This document shows, piece by piece, positions 53,501 through 55,799 of a stretch of DNA of 64,000 nucleotides. A model generated the notes under the pieces. It worked only from the letters and a program-made list of their open reading frames with translations. It was not told the DNA's origin and did not search any database. The position numbers were made by a program, and so were the translations under genes. The first letter of the stretch is position 1, and each line of letters begins with the position of its first letter. Source of the DNA: Limnephilus marmoratus (taxonomy: Eukaryota; Arthropoda; Insecta; Trichoptera; Limnephilidae). The stretch lies in contig OU862907.1 of NCBI GenBank assembly GCA_917880885.1, positions 67,203,072-67,267,071 of the forward strand, written 5' to 3'.

Positions 53501-54707
53501 GAGTGCTCCAGACGTTTTCCCACTGGCAGCTACGGGCACCCTGCCGGCGTAAAACATGACCGGGAGATATGCAGCAGCCCTGTCAACACATCTGGGGGAT
53601 GTGGGGTATGTAACGCTGGGATGCATTATAAACCAAGCTTATTTTAATATTGACATTTAATTATTTATACTTGATATTTGAAGATATTTATTAATTACAA
53701 TAAGAGTAGTCACGCAAAGCTGCCGAAGAAGCCAACATTTGATATTCATTACTGTCGTGCGCTATATAATAAAGAAGAGCACAAGAAATGCCCTGCTGGG
53801 GTGCGTTTCATGATCCATAGGTCTGACCATGCTTTGCTTAGAATATTATTATTCATGTCCCGTATAGTAATGAAACCCAAATGAGATAGCAATATTCAAT
53901 GTGAAACAGAGCGCGTGCTAAATTGGCTAAAACTTGGCTATAACCAAAATATATATGCTAAATCAGTGGCGACATTAGTTAATATTTAAATTTGGGTGGA
54001 ATGCAAGTTTGAAATTAATTGTCGTCGATTTTGCACATTTATTTAAAGTAAGATGATTCTATTTAATATTCAATACGTTCTAGAGTTGAAAACTCTTCTC
54101 AGTATCACCCTGGTGGGAGACCACTATTCAATTCACCACCAGAATCAAAAAGATGGTTCATAATTAAGAAATAAGCTGGAAGCTCGACTCTTTTCCGCTT
54201 GCAGTGGAAGGCGTGCTATTAGATTTATTACCCGTTCCACAGTTGTAATGTAATTTAATTTTGATATAAAATTCTTACCCTAAAATGACAAGAAGACAAC
54301 AAATGGGGAAGACTTGTATCACTTTTTATATGTATTCTTGGGACCTATACAATGAGATCGGTGTACAAAATTCATATAAAGTGATCGAACGGCAATTCTT
54401 TTCTTATCAATCAAGTAGGACCGAGTGTAATAGGTAGAACCACCCTCCGCGCCGGAACTGTGTACAAAAATCGATTAAAAAATAAAACTAATTCATTATC
54501 TATCATTTGGAGAGTGTTATCTTATTTATTTATTTGTTTCAGGGCTGGTATCAAGCCACCCCGTTGACTCTACCGAACAGCCTTAGGGTGGCATGCACCC
54601 ACCTACTGGTGGGGTTTAAATTATATTACGTGTTTCCACCCTGCGCAGTCACCAACACTCGCATATCTACCTTCGTCCCGTGGATAGAGGATATCGTGTG
54701 GCCGTGA
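1402..54707 (+). CDS. Clip-domain serine protease homologue, probably non-catalytic; split gene of eight visible exons
   Basis: Exons are 1402-1502, 1587-1701, 5754-5902, 12398-12507, 44388-44546, 52268-52379, 53474-53605 and 54543-54707 (stop TGA). All introns are GT-AG and the phases join without a stop, giving 346 residues after a split first codon. Residues 3-47 form a CLIP domain with six cysteines (3, 13, 19, 35, 46, 47). Residues about 113-345 are trypsin-like: DIALLRL carries Asp202, and the C-terminus has the family pattern TRISTFVPWIEDIVW. The His position in WVLCAGFA is Phe152; Ser288 lies in NTSGGCG instead of GDSGGP. Clip-domain homologues of this kind are secreted cofactors or regulators in insect protease cascades such as melanisation and Toll activation. 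That role is inferred from the family. The signal-peptide exon was not found. The uninterrupted frames argue for a functional gene rather than a pseudogene. Confidence 0.88.
1587..1701 (+). CDS. Exon: second half of the CLIP domain
   Basis: It follows an 84-bp intron, begins in phase 0 and ends with one base of a split codon before the donor GTGAGT. It encodes residues 34-71 with Cys35 and the adjacent pair Cys46-Cys47 (DLVCC), which complete the six-cysteine CLIP pattern. A proline-rich linker follows (CPPLPKG). Confidence 0.86.
2150..4197. mobile_element. hAT-like element 1 (2.05 kb, non-autonomous)
   Basis: It starts CAGTGCCGGATTTATAC and ends GGGCTAATCCGGCACTG, which are terminal inverted repeats. 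The flanks ATTATAAC (2142-2149) and ATTGTAAC (4198-4205) are an 8-bp target duplication with one mismatch, the size typical of hAT. No transposase is seen. An RTE-like LINE tail is nested inside on the minus strand. The element lies in the intron between exons 2 and 3. Confidence 0.85.
2640..3280 (-). pseudogene. RTE-like LINE C-terminal fragment
   Basis: The minus-strand reading frame at 2818-3078 contains LRLQRLRWAGHVHQMPSTRV and the YGCEA motif. These are typical of the C-terminal tail of RTE-type reverse transcriptase proteins (RLRWxGHVxRM). The fragment lacks the catalytic RT and endonuclease regions. It is nested in hAT-like element 1. Confidence 0.7.
4397..5121. mobile_element. Tigger/pogo-like non-autonomous element with zinc-finger remnants
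   Basis: The element is bounded by TA dinucleotides (4395-4396 and 5122-5123). It starts CAGTGGTACCTCGAGATATG and ends with an inverted partner (GTATCACTG at the tip). The CAGT tip and TA target fit Tigger/pogo-type Tc1-mariner elements. Inside (about 4560-4930) are decayed repeats resembling C2H2 fingers: HSGEKLFSCSVCK and HIGEKPFSCSDCK appear in successive broken frames. No transposase is present. Confidence 0.7.
5754..5902 (+). CDS. Exon: linker and start of the protease-like domain
   Basis: Acceptor CTACAG, donor GTAAGT at 5903. It completes Tyr72 and encodes residues 73-121. Cys73, Cys83 and Cys96 lie in the linker, where an interdomain disulfide is usual. The start of the trypsin-like domain reads MITAAEAPFF at the place of R/K-IVGG. 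The basic residue and the IVGG motif are therefore absent, and zymogen cleavage at the normal site is not expected. Confidence 0.82.
5996..6255. repeat. Rearranged copies of the hairpin-tailed retroposon family
   Basis: 6030-6160 matches the family in reverse orientation (TGGGTAGGAATCT motif). 6160-6250 matches its 3' end in forward orientation: GACCCTGAGGGAAAT, a short turn, its inverse, and GGAGCTAATGTGG before an A-run. The two parts meet head to tail, which implies rearrangement or 5' inversion during insertion. Confidence 0.6.
6655..7300 (+). pseudogene. Jockey/CR1-like LINE reverse-transcriptase C-terminus and 3' end
   Basis: Two overlapping frames (6689-7018 and 6867-7238) carry the LINE C-terminal motifs LYKSQVRPTVEFGCHLWSG and TAQLWNDLPASVFP. 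A frameshift separates them. After the stop the 3' UTR has a perfect hairpin, AGGCCCTGAGGGAAATT with its complement, then TAATGTAAAAAAA. The fragment is 5'-truncated. Its sequence at 6685-6730 is the paralogous empty site for hAT-like element 3. Confidence 0.75.
7441..7779 (+). repeat. Hairpin-tailed short retroposon (copy 1)
   Basis: It starts GGAGGCGGGAATGGGTACC and ends with the same hairpin, GGAGCC(C/T)ATG and A-run as the LINE at 7232-7300. Copies occur at 31330-31782 (minus), 32395-32703 and 52982-53345, with a start fragment at 60951. The shared 5' start and LINE-like 3' end suggest a SINE that borrows the LINE tail, though a truncated LINE family is possible. Confidence 0.65.
7800..9240. 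other. Intronic sequence with no recognised gene
   Basis: AT-rich sequence. A 115-codon minus-strand frame (8871-9218) has no recognised motif. A small hairpin, GCGCCTGTCGGCAGGCGGCG, lies near 8621-8641. No splice-bounded coding exon was found. Confidence 0.5.
9365..11981. mobile_element. hAT-like element 2 (2.6 kb, composite, no transposase)
   Basis: Perfect termini CAGTGGCGGACTAAG and CTTAGTCCGCCACTG are flanked by the exact 8-bp duplication CAGGCAGG (9357-9364 and 11982-11989). A second internal 5' terminus, CAGTGGCGGACTAA, begins at about 10618. The interior has two diverged copies of a fold-back unit: 9530-9670 is inverted at 10140-10290, and 10780-10925 is inverted at 11290-11500. It also holds a GC-rich fragment related to hAT-like element 1 (9727-10030) and a fold-back MITE. 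Confidence 0.88.
11562..11790. mobile_element. Fold-back MITE, copy 1
   Basis: About 229 bp, almost entirely palindromic. It starts CCTAGCA and GTCGATCGAT, and ends ATCGATCGACCATGCTAGG, with arms through TCGGTAACTT and the centre near 11670. A second copy lies at 59011-59242. It is nested in hAT-like element 2. The target duplication could not be assigned because the flanks are GC-rich and themselves nearly palindromic. Confidence 0.8.
12398..12507 (+). CDS. Exon: protease-like domain with the catalytic His lost
   Basis: Acceptor TTCCCAG, donor GTGAGT at 12508; it starts in phase 0 and ends in phase 2. Residues 122-157 contain SDQWVLCAGFA, which aligns with the family motif around TAAHC. His becomes Phe152, and the Cys that normally follows becomes Ala153. 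Its usual partner Cys upstream is absent too, so both halves of that disulfide have gone together. Confidence 0.82.
12508..13480. other. Start of the 31.9-kb intron, unique-looking AT-rich sequence
   Basis: It begins with the GTGAGT donor of exon 4. Apart from the short inverted motif ACGGCTGTACACTGTACGG near 13011-13030, no gene, repeat family or RNA was recognised. Confidence 0.5.
13480..14440 (+). pseudogene. Jockey/CR1-like LINE reverse-transcriptase fragment
   Basis: 13850-13990 encodes SAGPDGFHPIYLKSC followed by PDKW, the fingers region of a LINE reverse transcriptase. After a gap, 14077-14433 encodes DLGVIFDEKLTFTLHIN and SLVRSQVEYNSPIWSP, the thumb and C-terminal region. The catalytic FADD region is missing between them. 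The same element probably resumes at 15121. Confidence 0.75.
14450..15120 (-). pseudogene. Minus-strand LINE tail inserted in the plus-strand LINE
   Basis: Read on the minus strand, 15120 to about 14800 encodes a LINE C-terminus (TFGQRHSKYIACKLYNTLQ in a shifted frame). A 3' UTR runs to 14450. The plus-strand LINE coding pattern stops just left of it and resumes just right of it. This indicates an insertion into the older element. Confidence 0.6.
15121..15455 (+). pseudogene. C-terminus and (AAAT)n tail of the plus-strand LINE
   Basis: It encodes VPTRNTRQSATFFC and FGNKFENIVDMFVDSI before a stop, the usual C-terminal pattern of this LINE type. The 3' end reads AAAGCCCACTAGGGCGT followed by AAAT repeats. 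A similar terminus (AAAGCCCTATGGGCGTTT plus AAAT repeats) sits at 11017-11060 inside hAT-like element 2. Confidence 0.65.
16151..19211. mobile_element. hAT-like element 3 (3.06 kb) carrying zinc-finger-derived repeats
   Basis: Termini CAGTAGCGTAGCGAGG and GCTAGCTACGCCACTG are flanked by the exact duplication CTAGTAAG (16143-16150 and 19212-19219). It interrupts a LINE copy whose uninterrupted relative is at 6685-6730. A long G-run with GACCGCCCCGGG follows the left end. The interior (about 17590-18760) has inverted, decayed C2H2-type coding repeats such as CRLCAAKIGGKPFSCTVC. A poly-CCGG-rich subterminal block precedes the right end. There is no transposase. Confidence 0.87.
19889..21426. repeat. 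Giant fold-back with a central 94-bp tandem array
   Basis: The left arm (19889-20450) and right arm (about 21066-21426) are near-perfect inverted repeats: TTCGGTGTTTGGGCGAAATT pairs with its complement at 21398-21426. The left arm also has a 171-bp direct duplication (about 19922 and 20093). The centre has five head-to-tail 94-bp units followed by about two units in opposite orientation. (CCTAA)3 and (TTAGG)3 mark the inner edges of the arms. A transcript would form a long duplex. Confidence 0.9.
20451..20920 (+). repeat. 94-bp tandem array, five units
   Basis: Units start at 20451, 20545, 20639, 20733 and 20827, exactly 94 bp apart. Each begins GCTAGGTTTGTGTAACATGG and contains CGCCTGCTCGCGTCACGGC and AACATCCCTGTTTTCAAG. 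The first four look identical; the fifth differs slightly at its start and end. A related single unit lies at about 40585-40670 inside hAT-like element 9. Confidence 0.92.
21558..21747 (-). repeat. 3' LTR of copia 1
   Basis: 190 bp, with five substitutions against the 5' LTR. Its outer flank carries CAATT. hAT-like element 5 is inserted exactly at its inner edge and duplicated the last seven LTR bases plus one. Confidence 0.92.
21749..22784. mobile_element. hAT-like element 5 (1.04 kb)
   Basis: Termini CAGCGCCGGATCT and AGATCCGGCCCTG are flanked by exact TCTAACAC (21741-21748 and 22785-22792). There is no transposase. It is inserted at the inner edge of the copia 1 3' LTR. GGCGCC-rich subterminal blocks lie at both ends. 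Confidence 0.9.
22793..24163 (-). pseudogene. pol: Copia 1 RNase H, interrupted by hAT-like element 6 and internally deleted
   Basis: It encodes TRPDIAHAASILSQF and DADWASNQLDRRSYTGYVF. At the conserved STTEAEY block the sequence runs STTTFIRNFLHK, so about 15 residues including a catalytic Glu are missing. The C-terminus (ENMPADVLTKPL) lies at 22804-22962, across hAT-like element 6. The polypurine tract follows. Confidence 0.85.
22963..23660. mobile_element. hAT-like element 6 (698 bp)
   Basis: Termini CATGGGCGTAGCCAGG and CCTGGCTACGCCCGTG are flanked by exact CTAATATC (22955-22962 and 23661-23668). A G-run follows the left end, and a C-run of about 30 (near 23557-23586) lies near the right end. 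There is no coding capacity. It splits the RNase H region of copia 1. Confidence 0.92.
24160..25427 (-). pseudogene. pol: Copia 1 reverse transcriptase
   Basis: It begins with the post-integrase linker (GYRLIDPKKP). The RT part includes KCKWVFKKKL, MDVKTAFLN, YGLKQASKVWYDKI and the catalytic box, which reads NVDDIL instead of YVDDIL. A frameshift lies near 24725 between the fingers and the palm. RNA-dependent DNA synthesis would be its role, but the copy is inactive. Confidence 0.87.
25428..26326 (-). pseudogene. pol: Copia 1 integrase
   Basis: 26289-25729 encodes the HHCC zinc-binding region (HSRLGHLN, then CVACLEGK) and the catalytic-core motifs IHSDLCGPM and RTDNGREYVNE with two catalytic Asp residues. 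The C-terminal part (25727-25428) is present but shifted between frames. Integrase would join the cDNA to host DNA. Confidence 0.85.
26588..27293. mobile_element. hAT-like element 8 (706 bp), short relative of element 3
   Basis: It starts CAGTAGCGTAGCGAGG and ends GCTAGCTACGCAT; the last bases of the terminus are altered. Flanks are exact TATGCCTG (26580-26587 and 27294-27301). Both subterminal blocks (GACCGCCCCGGGTGCCACCC) and interior pieces match hAT-like element 3, so it is an internally deleted member of that family. Confidence 0.85.
27400..27612 (-). repeat. 101-bp zinc-finger-like tandem array, left part
   Basis: Units begin ACACTCAGAACAT at 27441 and 27542. On the minus strand each reads IKEKPFSCSECSFN, a C2H2-finger-like linker and CxxC. 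The array resumes at 36084 after copia 2, with units at 36114 and 36215. With copia 2 and one TSD left out, the spacing across the gap is also 101 bp. A unit of 101 bp shifts frame each repeat, so this is no longer a coding array. Confidence 0.75.
27613..27781 (+). repeat. 5' LTR of copia 2
   Basis: 169 bp, base-for-base identical to 35910-36078. The primer-binding site starts directly after it. Confidence 0.95.
27909..28644 (+). pseudogene. gag: Copia 2 gag with one frameshift
   Basis: The likely start is the ATG at 27909 (MAGNNSMMS), although the open frame extends upstream. Gag motifs include NRASWSFAVKAYLQHEDLYSC and AHKLRNIKFHVDDEW. A frameshift near 28380-28400 separates this from SADLVKNKLLQEV and the zinc knuckle CFNCNKYGHLSKNC. 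The protein would form the element's particle. Confidence 0.85.
28645..30105 (+). pseudogene. pol: Copia 2 remnant protease and integrase, split by an insertion
   Basis: 28645-28781 should hold the protease active site, but no DSGA motif is visible; the frame resumes at VLYVPELKTNLLSVSK. Integrase follows: RMGHLN and CVTCLEGK (zinc binding), IHSDVCGPM and RSDNGTEYKN (catalytic Asp residues), then PEQNGLSERMNRTLIERAK after the insertion at about 29437-29745. The C-terminal part contains FGCPAMVHIPKEKRTKLD and GYRFIDPE. Confidence 0.85.
29437..29745 (-). mobile_element. Small insertion with oligo(T) start in the copia 2 integrase
   Basis: It opens with a run of T, consistent with a poly(A) tail on the minus strand, and separates the HQTS and PEQNG motifs that are adjacent in copia integrases. 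It contains the small hairpin TTTTTGATATCA/TGATATCAAAAA at 29680-29707. Its exact right border and target duplication are unclear. A 5'-truncated LINE or SINE is likely. Confidence 0.5.
31330..31782 (-). repeat. Hairpin-tailed short retroposon (copy 2)
   Basis: Minus-strand copy. From 31782 downward it reads GGAGGCAAGTATGGGTGCCG, as at the start of copy 1. It ends near 31350 with the hairpin CCCTGAG...CAGGGCC and the GGAG(C)TA tail. The palindrome has mutated to GGGGGGAATTATTTTT. Confidence 0.65.
32395..32703 (+). repeat. Hairpin-tailed short retroposon (copy 3)
   Basis: The plus-strand copy begins near GGCATGCCGCCGCCTCG and contains TTGGACAACCAACACTTCTG. It ends with GGCCCTGAAGCGAATTATTTT, the inverse arm, GAAGCTAATGT and an A-run. 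A middle section (about 32580-32640) is rearranged relative to copy 1. Confidence 0.65.
33281..33840 (+). repeat. Tandem array of five 107-119-bp units
   Basis: The anchor TTTCGTTTCATCCAG plus CAAATCACAACGGTGCTAAA recurs with starts near 33285, 33404, 33511, 33623 and 33732. Units differ mainly in T-run length. A single related unit, with the same upstream sequence (CTACGAAGCACCGCA), lies at 43915-44070 outside all the nested elements. Confidence 0.85.
34330..35934 (+). pseudogene. pol: Copia 2 reverse transcriptase and RNase H, one frameshift
   Basis: RT motifs are VIPSRWVYKTKMDGNGS, MDAVTAFLQGDIDEEIYM, YGLKQASRQWNKKL and an intact YVDDIIYL catalytic box. RNase H has YCGSDWANDIEDRKSCTGY, LSTTEAEYMALSSA and TLYCDNQSAISL, with D, E and D all present. 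The frame breaks near 35288 after RPDITYV, where a GT appears duplicated, and resumes at about 35294 with NSLSRYSSQPTNEHW. This region is far better kept than copia 1. Confidence 0.9.
35910..36078 (+). repeat. 3' LTR of copia 2
   Basis: 169 bp, identical to the 5' LTR; the target duplication GTTTT follows. It overlaps the end of the RNase H reading frame. Confidence 0.95.
36084..37600 (-). repeat. Zinc-finger-like repeats, right part of hAT-like element 7
   Basis: Continues the 101-bp array (36114, 36215), then further diverged units near 36572, 36769 and 37319 with minus-strand RIKEKPYSFSECSFN. A second copy of the element's own left subterminal block (GGAGGAAAATTTCGCTGCCC) lies at 36233-36420, so part of the element is duplicated. 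There is no intact finger protein. Confidence 0.65.
37794..38200 (-). pseudogene. pol: Copia 1 end of gag and aspartic protease
   Basis: It encodes the rest of the zinc knuckle (HYAKNCP), then the protease active-site motif VDSGATCHMT and the downstream signature VIYVPGLSTNLISVGK. The protease normally cleaves the Gag-Pol precursor. The frame is broken at 37794 by hAT-like element 7 and resumes at 26326. Confidence 0.85.
38209..41013. mobile_element. hAT-like element 9 (2.8 kb) with transposase remnants
   Basis: Termini CAGAGATGTGC and TGCACATCTCTG are flanked by exact CATATAAA (38201-38208 and 41014-41021). The ends are rich in CATTTTGCATTTTCAAATGG-type repeats. The interior has hAT transposase fragments and an inverted repeat (40310-40500 with 40725-40905) enclosing one unit of the 94-bp repeat. 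It splits the zinc knuckle of copia 1. Confidence 0.92.
38966..40176 (+). pseudogene. hAT transposase fragments of element 9
   Basis: Three frames: 38966-39247 has ITKTITDNGSNMVKTFK, 39217-39633 has SSPCATRWNSYYNAVMDIL and CLKPFADAIQSLQGEKQTYY, and 39778-40176 has SNPFFKMKW then LQDKRTDFEMLHDYPTVRHM. These match the RNase-H-like core and the start of the C-terminal dimerisation region of BED-type hAT transposases. The dimerisation domain is cut short. Frameshifts and stops separate the pieces, so no functional enzyme is encoded. Confidence 0.85.
41030..42282 (-). pseudogene. gag: Copia 1 gag region, interrupted by a piggyBac-like element
   Basis: It starts at the ATG at 42282-42280 (MASSTTSAG). 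Copia-type gag motifs MYLVHEDLWDC and TDLDQQLRDINAPLDDDFL follow. A one-base shift occurs near 42215 and another near 41182. The zinc knuckle (CFIC, then GH-type spacing) is cut by hAT-like element 9; the second half resumes at 38200. Gag would package the element RNA in particles. The coding frame is uninterrupted across the piggyBac-like insertion if that element and one TTAA are left out. Confidence 0.85.
41477..42073. mobile_element. piggyBac-like MITE (597 bp)
   Basis: It lies between TTAA at 41473-41476 and TTAA at 42074-42077. Its ends are CCCTCCGCCCGTCGCG and, inverted, CCCTCGACCCGTCGCG. TTAA targets and CCCT tips are diagnostic of piggyBac-type elements. Leaving it out with one TTAA restores the copia 1 gag frame without a scar. 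It is too short for a transposase. Confidence 0.88.
42394..42583 (-). repeat. 5' LTR of copia 1
   Basis: 190 bp; on the minus strand it begins TGTTAGAATAATAAATTCG and ends TATCCTTCA. The target duplication CAATT follows at 42584 on the plus strand. The primer-binding site directly abuts it. Confidence 0.92.
42671..42742 (-). repeat. tRNA-like sequence (SINE head or tRNA pseudogene)
   Basis: On the minus strand it has a near-complete acceptor stem (ACACCT/AGGTGC type), the D arm AGCTC...GAGCT and a T arm with GTTCGAGTC. The anticodon loop around CCATGTA does not close as a normal seven-base loop. A second, more diverged copy lies inverted at 43226-43299. Both are followed by TTTTTCTG and TTCTATCTC-type tails, as in a SINE. 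Confidence 0.55.
42889..43201. mobile_element. hAT-like element 10 (313 bp)
   Basis: Termini CAAGGGCGGATCCAGG and AAATCTGCCCTTG are flanked by GCTATCTA (42881-42888) and GCTCTCTA (43202-43209), an 8-bp duplication with one mismatch. G-runs follow the left end, and a palindromic GGGGGCACGTGCCCCC block lies near the right end. Non-coding. It sits between the two tRNA-like copies. Confidence 0.82.
43226..43299 (+). repeat. Second tRNA-like sequence, inverted relative to the first
   Basis: Shares TAGAGCTGTTGCCATGTAAG and AGAAGGTCCTG with the copy at 42671-42742. The 5' acceptor strand is lost. It is treated as a retroposed copy, not a tRNA gene. Confidence 0.5.
44388..44546 (+). CDS. Exon: protease-like domain with the Asp motif
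   Basis: Acceptor TTTTAG, donor GTAAGT at 44547. It completes Gly158 after a 31.9-kb intron and encodes residues 159-210. TEQRIHPQFNP followed by YDDIALLRL matches the conserved strand leading to the catalytic Asp (Asp202). The phase match across the huge intron is strong evidence that exons 4 and 5 belong to one gene. Confidence 0.9.
45485..46075. mobile_element. TIR element with ACGTAACGC termini, containing a SINE
   Basis: The left end has GTATAACGTAACGC and the right end carries the inverse of GTATTACGTAACGC, with G-runs inside both ends. It separates two parts of a LINE thumb region. TAGGT occurs outside both ends and may be a duplication, but the exact borders are uncertain. There is no transposase. 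Confidence 0.55.
45609..45840 (+). repeat. tRNA-derived SINE, best copy
   Basis: The head CCTCCGTAGTCCAGTGGGTA (box A) and GGGTTCGAACCC (box B) resembles tRNA. The body contains AAATAAATTTTATTTGATTA and GTTCCAGAGTGGAAGATACT, then CAGTATCGCCCTGGTGTAAG. The minus-strand copy at 47990-48115 retains GACTCATAATCCGAAGGTC, with CAT in the anticodon place, which suggests a tRNA-Met-type origin. Body fragments occur at 9250-9320, 46845-46970, 47755-47840 and 54065-54130. Confidence 0.75.
46845..46970 (+). repeat. Truncated SINE copy
   Basis: Begins within the tRNA-like head at TGGAGGTCACGGGATTAAAT and continues into the same body (AAATTTTATTTGATTAATTT). The box A part is missing. Confidence 0.65.
47040..47760 (+). 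pseudogene. RTE-like LINE reverse-transcriptase fragment
   Basis: 47060-47260 encodes NGQVSEEFEVEIGLR, then a stop, CPISPILF and LLFADDIP, the palm region with FADD. 47439-47750 encodes QLRWLGHVLRMSDDRIPREI and GRSRHSWARQLQKL, the RTE-type C-terminal tail. Sequence between these is shortened. A SINE body fragment follows directly at 47755. Confidence 0.75.
47990..48115 (-). repeat. tRNA-derived SINE, minus-strand copy
   Basis: On the minus strand it has GGTCGAGGAGTAAGGCTCAT, GACTCATAATCCGAAGGTC and GGGATCGAGTCCCGG, followed by the body AAATAAATTTTATTTG. The head is more complete than in the plus-strand copies. Confidence 0.7.
48891..49333. repeat. Left arm of a 440-bp inverted repeat
   Basis: It starts TTACATAGTATAAAATGAAG and ends GCAAGCGGGTGGTGTGG. 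Its inverse complement lies at 50303-50740 with few differences. The arm includes a GCAGCGGGCAGCGGGCAGC microrepeat. The spacer is about 970 bp. The arms could be two opposed copies of one repeat or a fold-back element. Confidence 0.85.
49915..50235 (+). pseudogene. LINE C-terminal fragment in the inverted-repeat spacer
   Basis: It encodes LVRSQLEFNS and VSHKFLRHINFKLGIFIEN in broken frames. This is the same C-terminal pattern as the Jockey/CR1-like LINE at 14077-14433 (SLVRSQVEYNSP, HKFLRFINFKLN). 5'-truncated. Confidence 0.65.
50303..50740. repeat. Right arm of the 440-bp inverted repeat
   Basis: Starts CCACACCACCCGCTTGC and ends TTTTATACTATGTAA, complementary to 48891-49333. It is preceded by ACTAGCAGACCCGGCTACAC. 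The spacer beyond the left arm ends in an ATATATATAGAT tract, which may be the other terminus of the same repeat family. Confidence 0.85.
50745..51480 (-). pseudogene. Jockey-like LINE reverse-transcriptase fragment, minus strand
   Basis: From 51450 downward it encodes TFGATSGVPQGSHLGPIL and, after frame changes, FADDMETY-like residues. This is the RT palm core with FADD. 51120-50745 is AT-rich and probably the remaining 3' part. Several indels are present. Confidence 0.65.
51505..51702 (+). repeat. Second tRNA-derived SINE family
   Basis: The head has TGGTTGAGTGGGCATAGCGC (box A) and GTGTTCAATTCC (box B) with tRNA-like spacing. The body runs to GAATGTTTGTCTTTCTTTAC and an A-tail of about 13 starting near 51689. 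It differs from the tRNA-Met-type SINE above. Confidence 0.7.
51716..51921 (+). other. Unrecognised coding-like fragment
   Basis: The frame encodes KISKLGIKALHTGPKRRRW, ESANICGDKIDAKIAKMF and LVLNRAKISRALS before a stop. Composition looks protein-like, with basic and helical stretches, but no family was recognised. It directly follows a SINE A-tail and lacks clear splice sites. It may be an untypical transposon protein fragment or a retroposed gene piece. Confidence 0.35.
52268..52379 (+). CDS. Exon: protease-like domain, ILPACLHTG segment
   Basis: Acceptor TTTCAG, donor GTTAGA at 52380. It completes Arg211 and encodes residues 212-248. ILPACLHTG corresponds to the family pattern xxPxCLP; its Cys usually bonds to the linker before the protease domain. 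The following TGQDESAS stands at the place of the conserved GWGxTE strand but lacks the Trp. Confidence 0.85.
52982..53345 (+). repeat. Hairpin-tailed short retroposon (copy 4, 3' end lost)
   Basis: Contains TATTGGATAACAAACACCTC, GTCACCCAATGTGGTTTGCT and CCCTCCACACAGAATCTCC, collinear with copy 1. The hairpin itself is replaced by AAAATACACAGGTGTTAAGG. It lies in the intron just before exon 7. Confidence 0.65.
53474..53605 (+). CDS. Exon: protease-like domain with a modified active-serine loop
   Basis: Acceptor TTTCAG, donor GTATGT at 53606; both ends are in phase 0. Residues 249-292 hold Cys259 and Cys281, the expected local disulfide pair. After EIC the sequence runs SSPVNTSGGCG. The stretch that normally bears the S1-pocket Asp and another Cys is missing. 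Ser288 is kept, but the preceding Asp is Thr and the following Pro is Cys. Confidence 0.82.
54543..54707 (+). CDS. Exon: C-terminal end of the protease homologue
   Basis: Acceptor TTTCAG, phase 0, stop TGA at 54705-54707. Residues 293-346 contain RVACTHLLVGF, then VFPPCAVTNTRISTF and VPWIEDIVW. These match the final strand and C-terminal helix of trypsin-like proteases, where the family reads xGVYTRVSxFxxWI. The GGV/PG turn is altered to CAVTN. Confidence 0.92.
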   Translation, partial: GWYQATPLTLPNSLRVACTHLLVGFKLYYVFPPCAVTNTRISTFVPWIEDIVWP

Positions 54708-54809
54708 AGCGGTGTTGTTAACTAGGAATTTTTTTCTGATAATTTTTATTATAATTCTTTTATTACAAATATAATGACATTCATGGTTAACATAATACGA
54801 TAGAGAGAA

Positions 54810-54815
54810 AATAAA
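54810..54815 (+). promoter_or_regulatory. Candidate polyadenylation signal of the protease-homologue gene
   Basis: AATAAA lies about 100 bp after the stop codon in AT-rich sequence. It is the first canonical hexamer downstream on the coding strand. It is supported only by position and consensus. Confidence 0.4.
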
Positions 54816-54850
54816 TATGAATAGTGAAAAAAAATATATTAGTATATAGT

Positions 54851-55492
54851 ATGTACATTAGCTTGTGTCGCTCTCCATAGAGAGTAAAAAAATGAACTTA
54901 TTTTTAAACACCCGGGGTCTCAAAAGTTTCGTATGATCTGTAGCTATTCGAAAACGTTAGAAAAAATGAAATTATTGTTCACTTTTAGCCCGCTAAAATG
55001 GCCGGAAGTTTTGAAAAAAATAGATTTTGTGATTTGGAAAAAAAATAAAACAAAGGGTTCATATTTTATACTTTTTACCAAACTTAATTTTCATTCCATA
55101 ACTGCAGGACAAATAACCCAATTTTTTTTAACATATCTATGTGATGTGTTGGTTAAAAATATAAAAGGGGAAAATAACACTTTTCTGGATAAAGTAAGAA
55201 TTCTTGTTGACTTACTTGTACTCATAAACTTGAACTTTTTTTTCATTTTTGTCAATAATACGCATTTTTTATTAACAAACAAACGTTAAAAGGTTAAATT
55301 ATTGAAATTTTTTTTTTATTAAAAATTAAAAAAATGGTTTTGGGTTTGTCTTCTGATTTTCAATGCATTTTAGCGGGCTAATAACCTTTTAAAAAAAATT
55401 TAAATGCAGTTCTCATTTTCTTTGTAAGACGCAACTTTTGAGACGGGGGGCGTTTCTGAATTCAAAAGTTGAAATAATTGACACACGCTAAT
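54851..55492. mobile_element. Possible TIR element downstream of the gene
   Basis: GTACATTAGCTTGTGTC at 54852-54868 faces its inverse, GACACACGCTAATGTAC, at 55480-55496. The interior is AT-rich with a 118-codon frame (54933-55289) without known motifs. No target duplication was identified. Confidence 0.45.
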
Positions 55493-55799
55493 GTACGTGG
55501 TATCGGGAAACTCGGATTACAAGCTGGAAACTTGCGAATCTACATCACTGAGTACCCAAAAAAATCTCGATCTGAGCAATTAATTTAATTTTTTTTTCGG
55601 AAGCTAAACTTTTAAAAACTATTAGAGCCGGGAAATTAACTCCCGAACGATGAATTTGAAAAATTTCCAACTTCGGACTCAATGTACCCGAAAACGAAAG
55701 CTAAAAATAAAACAATTTCACAAAATCGAATGCTAATGTGACAGATTCCCCAGTTTCCCGTGTGTACTACGAGCTTCCGGATAACGTGTACAACAAAAA

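Noticed and set aside
54933..55289. 118-codon frame as a gene
   Set aside because: Low-complexity K/F/L-rich composition from AT-rich DNA, inside a possible TIR element.
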